Shown here piece after piece: positions 5,197 to 6,658 of a DNA stretch of 6,658 nucleotides. Positions within the stretch are counted from its first letter, which is position 1. Each line of letters opens with the position of its first letter. Source of the DNA: DAIDKA01 sp036521075 (GTDB taxonomy: Bacteria > Pseudomonadota > Gammaproteobacteria > Steroidobacterales > Steroidobacteraceae); NCBI GenBank assembly GCA_036521075.1, contig DATDIL010000020.1:1-6658 (forward strand). The letters are read 5' to 3'. The position numbers were made by a program, and so were the translations under genes. Under the pieces are notes generated by a model that worked only from the letters and a program-made list of their open reading frames with translations, was not told the origin of the DNA and ran no database searches.

Positions 5197-6178
5197 CGGC
5201 GCGCGAACTGCGGTCGCCTCACGAGTACCGTGGACGGCGGTACGTGCCCTGTGCAGCGCCGCAGCCATAGCGTGGGTGCTGCACGCAACGCCGCTGCACG
5301 CGATTGTCGCGGCTCTGCGTCAGGCGAGCTGGCCCATCGTGCTTGCCGGCATGGCTCTCGCTCTGCTCGCACGTCTGGCCGCGGCCGAACGATCGCAGGT
5401 CGTGTGCCGCGCCCTGGGCCTTGTGGTGTCGCGCTGGCAGAACATCGAAACACTGTTCATCAGCAATTTCTACGCGCTGCTGTCGCCGGGGCCGGTACTG
5501 GGCGGCGTGGTCAGCGTATACCGGTACAGCAGCTTCGGTGCGTCCCTCAGCGGCAGCATTGGCTCGTTGCTCGCGAGCCGCGCCGTGGAAGCTGCGGTGT
5601 TCATCATCATCGGCACGGCCTGTTTGCTGCTCGACCGCAACATTGCGCTCATCAGCGTGCGCTATCCGCTGGGACTGGCCGCCGCGGGCGTACTCGCCGT
5701 GGCTGCGGCGACGACCTGCTGGTGGCTGGTGCATCAGCGCTGGATGCAGCGCGGCGGAGCTCGCGCACACATCAGGCCGGCCGGCGCACTACGAGCGATG
5801 TGGCATGACTTCATGCGCCTCGGACCGCGCATGGCATGGCGCGCCGCGATTCCTGCTGCGGCGCAAGTGGCCCTTTCCGGTGCCGCCACCTGCGTGTTGG
5901 CACGATCGCTCGGAATCGAGTTGTCGCTGATCACGGCCATCTGGGTGACGGCAGCGGTGTATGCCGTGGTGCTGCTTCCCATCTCCGTGGCCGGCCTGGG
6001 CGTGCGCGACCTCACGCTGATCAAATCTCTGGCGCTGCTCGGCGTATCGTCACGCTCGGCCGTGGCGCTTTCCGTGCTGCTATTTGCAGATCCGTTCGTC
6101 AATGCAATGATCGGCGGAGCACTGCAGATCCGATCCACCATCGCGGCGGCCCGCAGGCGCCGTACTGTGCCGGTGTAG
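5177..6178 (+). CDS. LPG-synthase-TM / AglD-type flippase-like membrane protein
   Basis: A 333-residue inner-membrane protein with about seven or eight hydrophobic segments (roughly 21-45, 52-70, 93-112, 127-153, 164-186, 222-243, 249-272 and 282-313). It ends in a basic tail, RRRR (326-329). The C-terminal signature LPISVAGLGVRDLTLIKSL (267-285), followed by a small-residue helix and VLLFADPF, is typical of the lysylphosphatidylglycerol-synthase transmembrane (PF03706, UPF0104-like) family, as is NFYALLSPGPVLGGVVSVYR (97-116). The family includes the flippase half of MprF and AglD-like proteins that accompany glycosyltransferases. The aminoacyl-transferase domain of MprF is absent, so this is a stand-alone membrane unit. 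It probably moves or handles a lipid-linked product of the upstream glycosyltransferase (inference from context). ATG 5177 lies inside the glycosyltransferase gene, 20 bp before its end; a start further downstream would cut into the first helix. Confidence 0.88.
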   Translation: MRWLALNGARTAVASRVPWTAVRALCSAAAIAWVLHATPLHAIVAALRQASWPIVLAGMALALLARLAAAERSQVVCRALGLVVSRWQNIETLFISNFYALLSPGPVLGGVVSVYRYSSFGASLSGSIGSLLASRAVEAAVFIIIGTACLLLDRNIALISVRYPLGLAAAGVLAVAAATTCWWLVHQRWMQRGGARAHIRPAGALRAMWHDFMRLGPRMAWRAAIPAAAQVALSGAATCVLARSLGIELSLITAIWVTAAVYAVVLLPISVAGLGVRDLTLIKSLALLGVSSRSAVALSVLLFADPFVNAMIGGALQIRSTIAAARRRRTVPV

Positions 6179-6388
6179 CGATTGCCTGATGCGCGATAAT
6201 ATTTACAGCAGCGCGCACTGCGGCATTGAGAATGTTGGCACTGCCCATCCCATCGCGCGGCTCGCACTGGCCATCGATGCCGCTACGGTGGCCATGCCAT
6301 GGCGATGTGTCGGCGCCGCAGTGTTTCGAGGGACGGCTGGCACACCACGTGCATCCATCAGCCCCCGACCTTCGCTGATGGAGCAAAC
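6179..6388 (+). promoter_or_regulatory. Intergenic region with hairpin upstream of the oxidoreductase gene
   Basis: A 210-bp gap. GGCCATCG (6269-6276) pairs with CGGTGGCC (6286-6293), one G-U pair and a 9-nt loop. A second small repeat, GCCAT-GCC-ATGGC, follows at 6291-6303. No T-run follows either, so they are not canonical terminators of the flippase-like gene. GATAAT at 6195-6200 is a -10-like hexamer with no good -35. The segment also holds the sigma-54-like element listed separately, and GGAG (6380-6383), the ribosome binding site of the next gene. Reading frames here are short and unsupported. Confidence 0.35.
6338..6353 (+). promoter_or_regulatory. Sigma-54-like -24/-12 promoter candidate
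   Basis: TGGCAC-A-CCAC-GTGCA matches the RpoN consensus TGGCACG-N4-TTGCA at 10 of 12 defined positions. It keeps the invariant GG and GC at the exact 10-base spacing (GG 6339-6340, GC 6351-6352). Transcription would begin near 6364, giving a leader of about 25 nt to ATG 6389. No enhancer-like binding repeat was recognised upstream with confidence. A match of this quality is unlikely but possible by chance. Confidence 0.35.
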
Positions 6389-6658
6389 ATGAAAGCCATA
6401 GTCATTCATTCGTTCGGGTCCGCGGACGTACTCAAGATCGAAGATCTGCCGATGCCGGTGCCGAAGGCCGACGAGGTGCTGGTGAAAGTCAGCGCGGCCA
6501 GCGTGAATCCGGTCGATTACAAGACGCGTTCGGGCAAATACGCGGCAGTGAAGCAGGAGCAGCTGCCGCTGGTGCTGGGCCGCGACATCGCCGGCATCGT
6601 CGAGCAATGCGGCGCCGCGGTGACGCGTTTCAAGAAAGGCAGCGAAGTGTATGCCATG
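6389..6658 (+). CDS. NAD(P)H:quinone-type medium-chain oxidoreductase, N-terminal part
   Basis: The 90 residues visible, open to the right edge, begin MKAIVIHSFGSADVLKIEDL. They follow the GroES-like domain of the zinc-independent quinone-oxidoreductase branch of the medium-chain dehydrogenase/reductase superfamily. The markers are EVLVKVSAASVNPVDYKTRSG (29-49), LPLVLGRDIAGIVEQCG (59-75) and the hallmark VTRFKKGSEVYAM (78-90), equivalent to 'V..F..GDxVyg'. The family's catalytic zinc ligand is replaced by Asn in SVNPVD (39-44), as is usual in this branch. The full protein is normally about 310-340 residues with an NADPH-binding Rossmann domain, which lies beyond the window. It should reduce quinones or enones with NADPH. 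GGAG at 6380-6383, 5 bases before the ATG, fixes the start. Confidence 0.92.
   Translation, partial: MKAIVIHSFGSADVLKIEDLPMPVPKADEVLVKVSAASVNPVDYKTRSGKYAAVKQEQLPLVLGRDIAGIVEQCGAAVTRFKKGSEVYAM

Overview
This window is a stretch of high-G+C bacterial chromosome. Sample rows counted by hand give 65-70% G+C in the glutathione-transferase and glycosyltransferase genes. The gene set is ordinary for a proteobacterium. A DUF5062-like small protein (a family I associate mainly with Gammaproteobacteria), a CCA-encoding tRNA gene and the GC-rich codon use make a gammaproteobacterium of the Xanthomonadales/Nevskiales/Steroidobacter kind a reasonable inference. The species cannot be fixed from this sequence. 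No mobile element, integrase, CRISPR array or rRNA is visible.

Left part (1-704): two genes read leftward. The first is the N-terminal part of a small polytopic membrane protein whose HAHxxLxG pattern recalls heme-copper-oxidase-like small membrane proteins; it runs off the left edge. The second is a short DUF5062-like protein. A gap of about 150 bp then separates this block from a rightward block.

Middle (705-3631): four tightly spaced rightward genes with gaps of 37, 16 and 21 bp, probably one operon. They encode a glutathione S-transferase, a dihydrofolate-reductase-fold (RibD C-terminal-like) oxidoreductase, a DUF2007-type small protein, and an exported esterase-D-fold hydrolase. The first two look like general detoxification or redox functions. 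The last carries a signal peptide and differs in base composition in places. No shared pathway is evident.

Centre (3632-4005): a convergent tRNA-Arg(CCT) gene on the minus strand with a credible promoter, then a leader region. In the leader an excellent Shine-Dalgarno serves a 13-codon ORF whose TAG stop abuts, in frame, the GTG start of the next gene.

Right part (4006-6658): a family-4-type GT-B glycosyltransferase overlaps by 20 bp a multi-pass LPG-synthase-TM/AglD-type flippase-like membrane protein. This is a compact two-gene module that plausibly makes and handles a membrane-linked glycan or glycolipid. After a 210-bp gap with a hairpin and a sigma-54-like -24/-12 element comes the N-terminal part of a medium-chain NAD(P)H:quinone-type oxidoreductase, cut by the right edge.

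Nothing here is clearly a new biological system. The most notable items are the in-frame leader-ORF/TAG/GTG junction before the glycosyltransferase, the GT-flippase pair, the sigma-54-like element, and the esterase with a variant nucleophile elbow.
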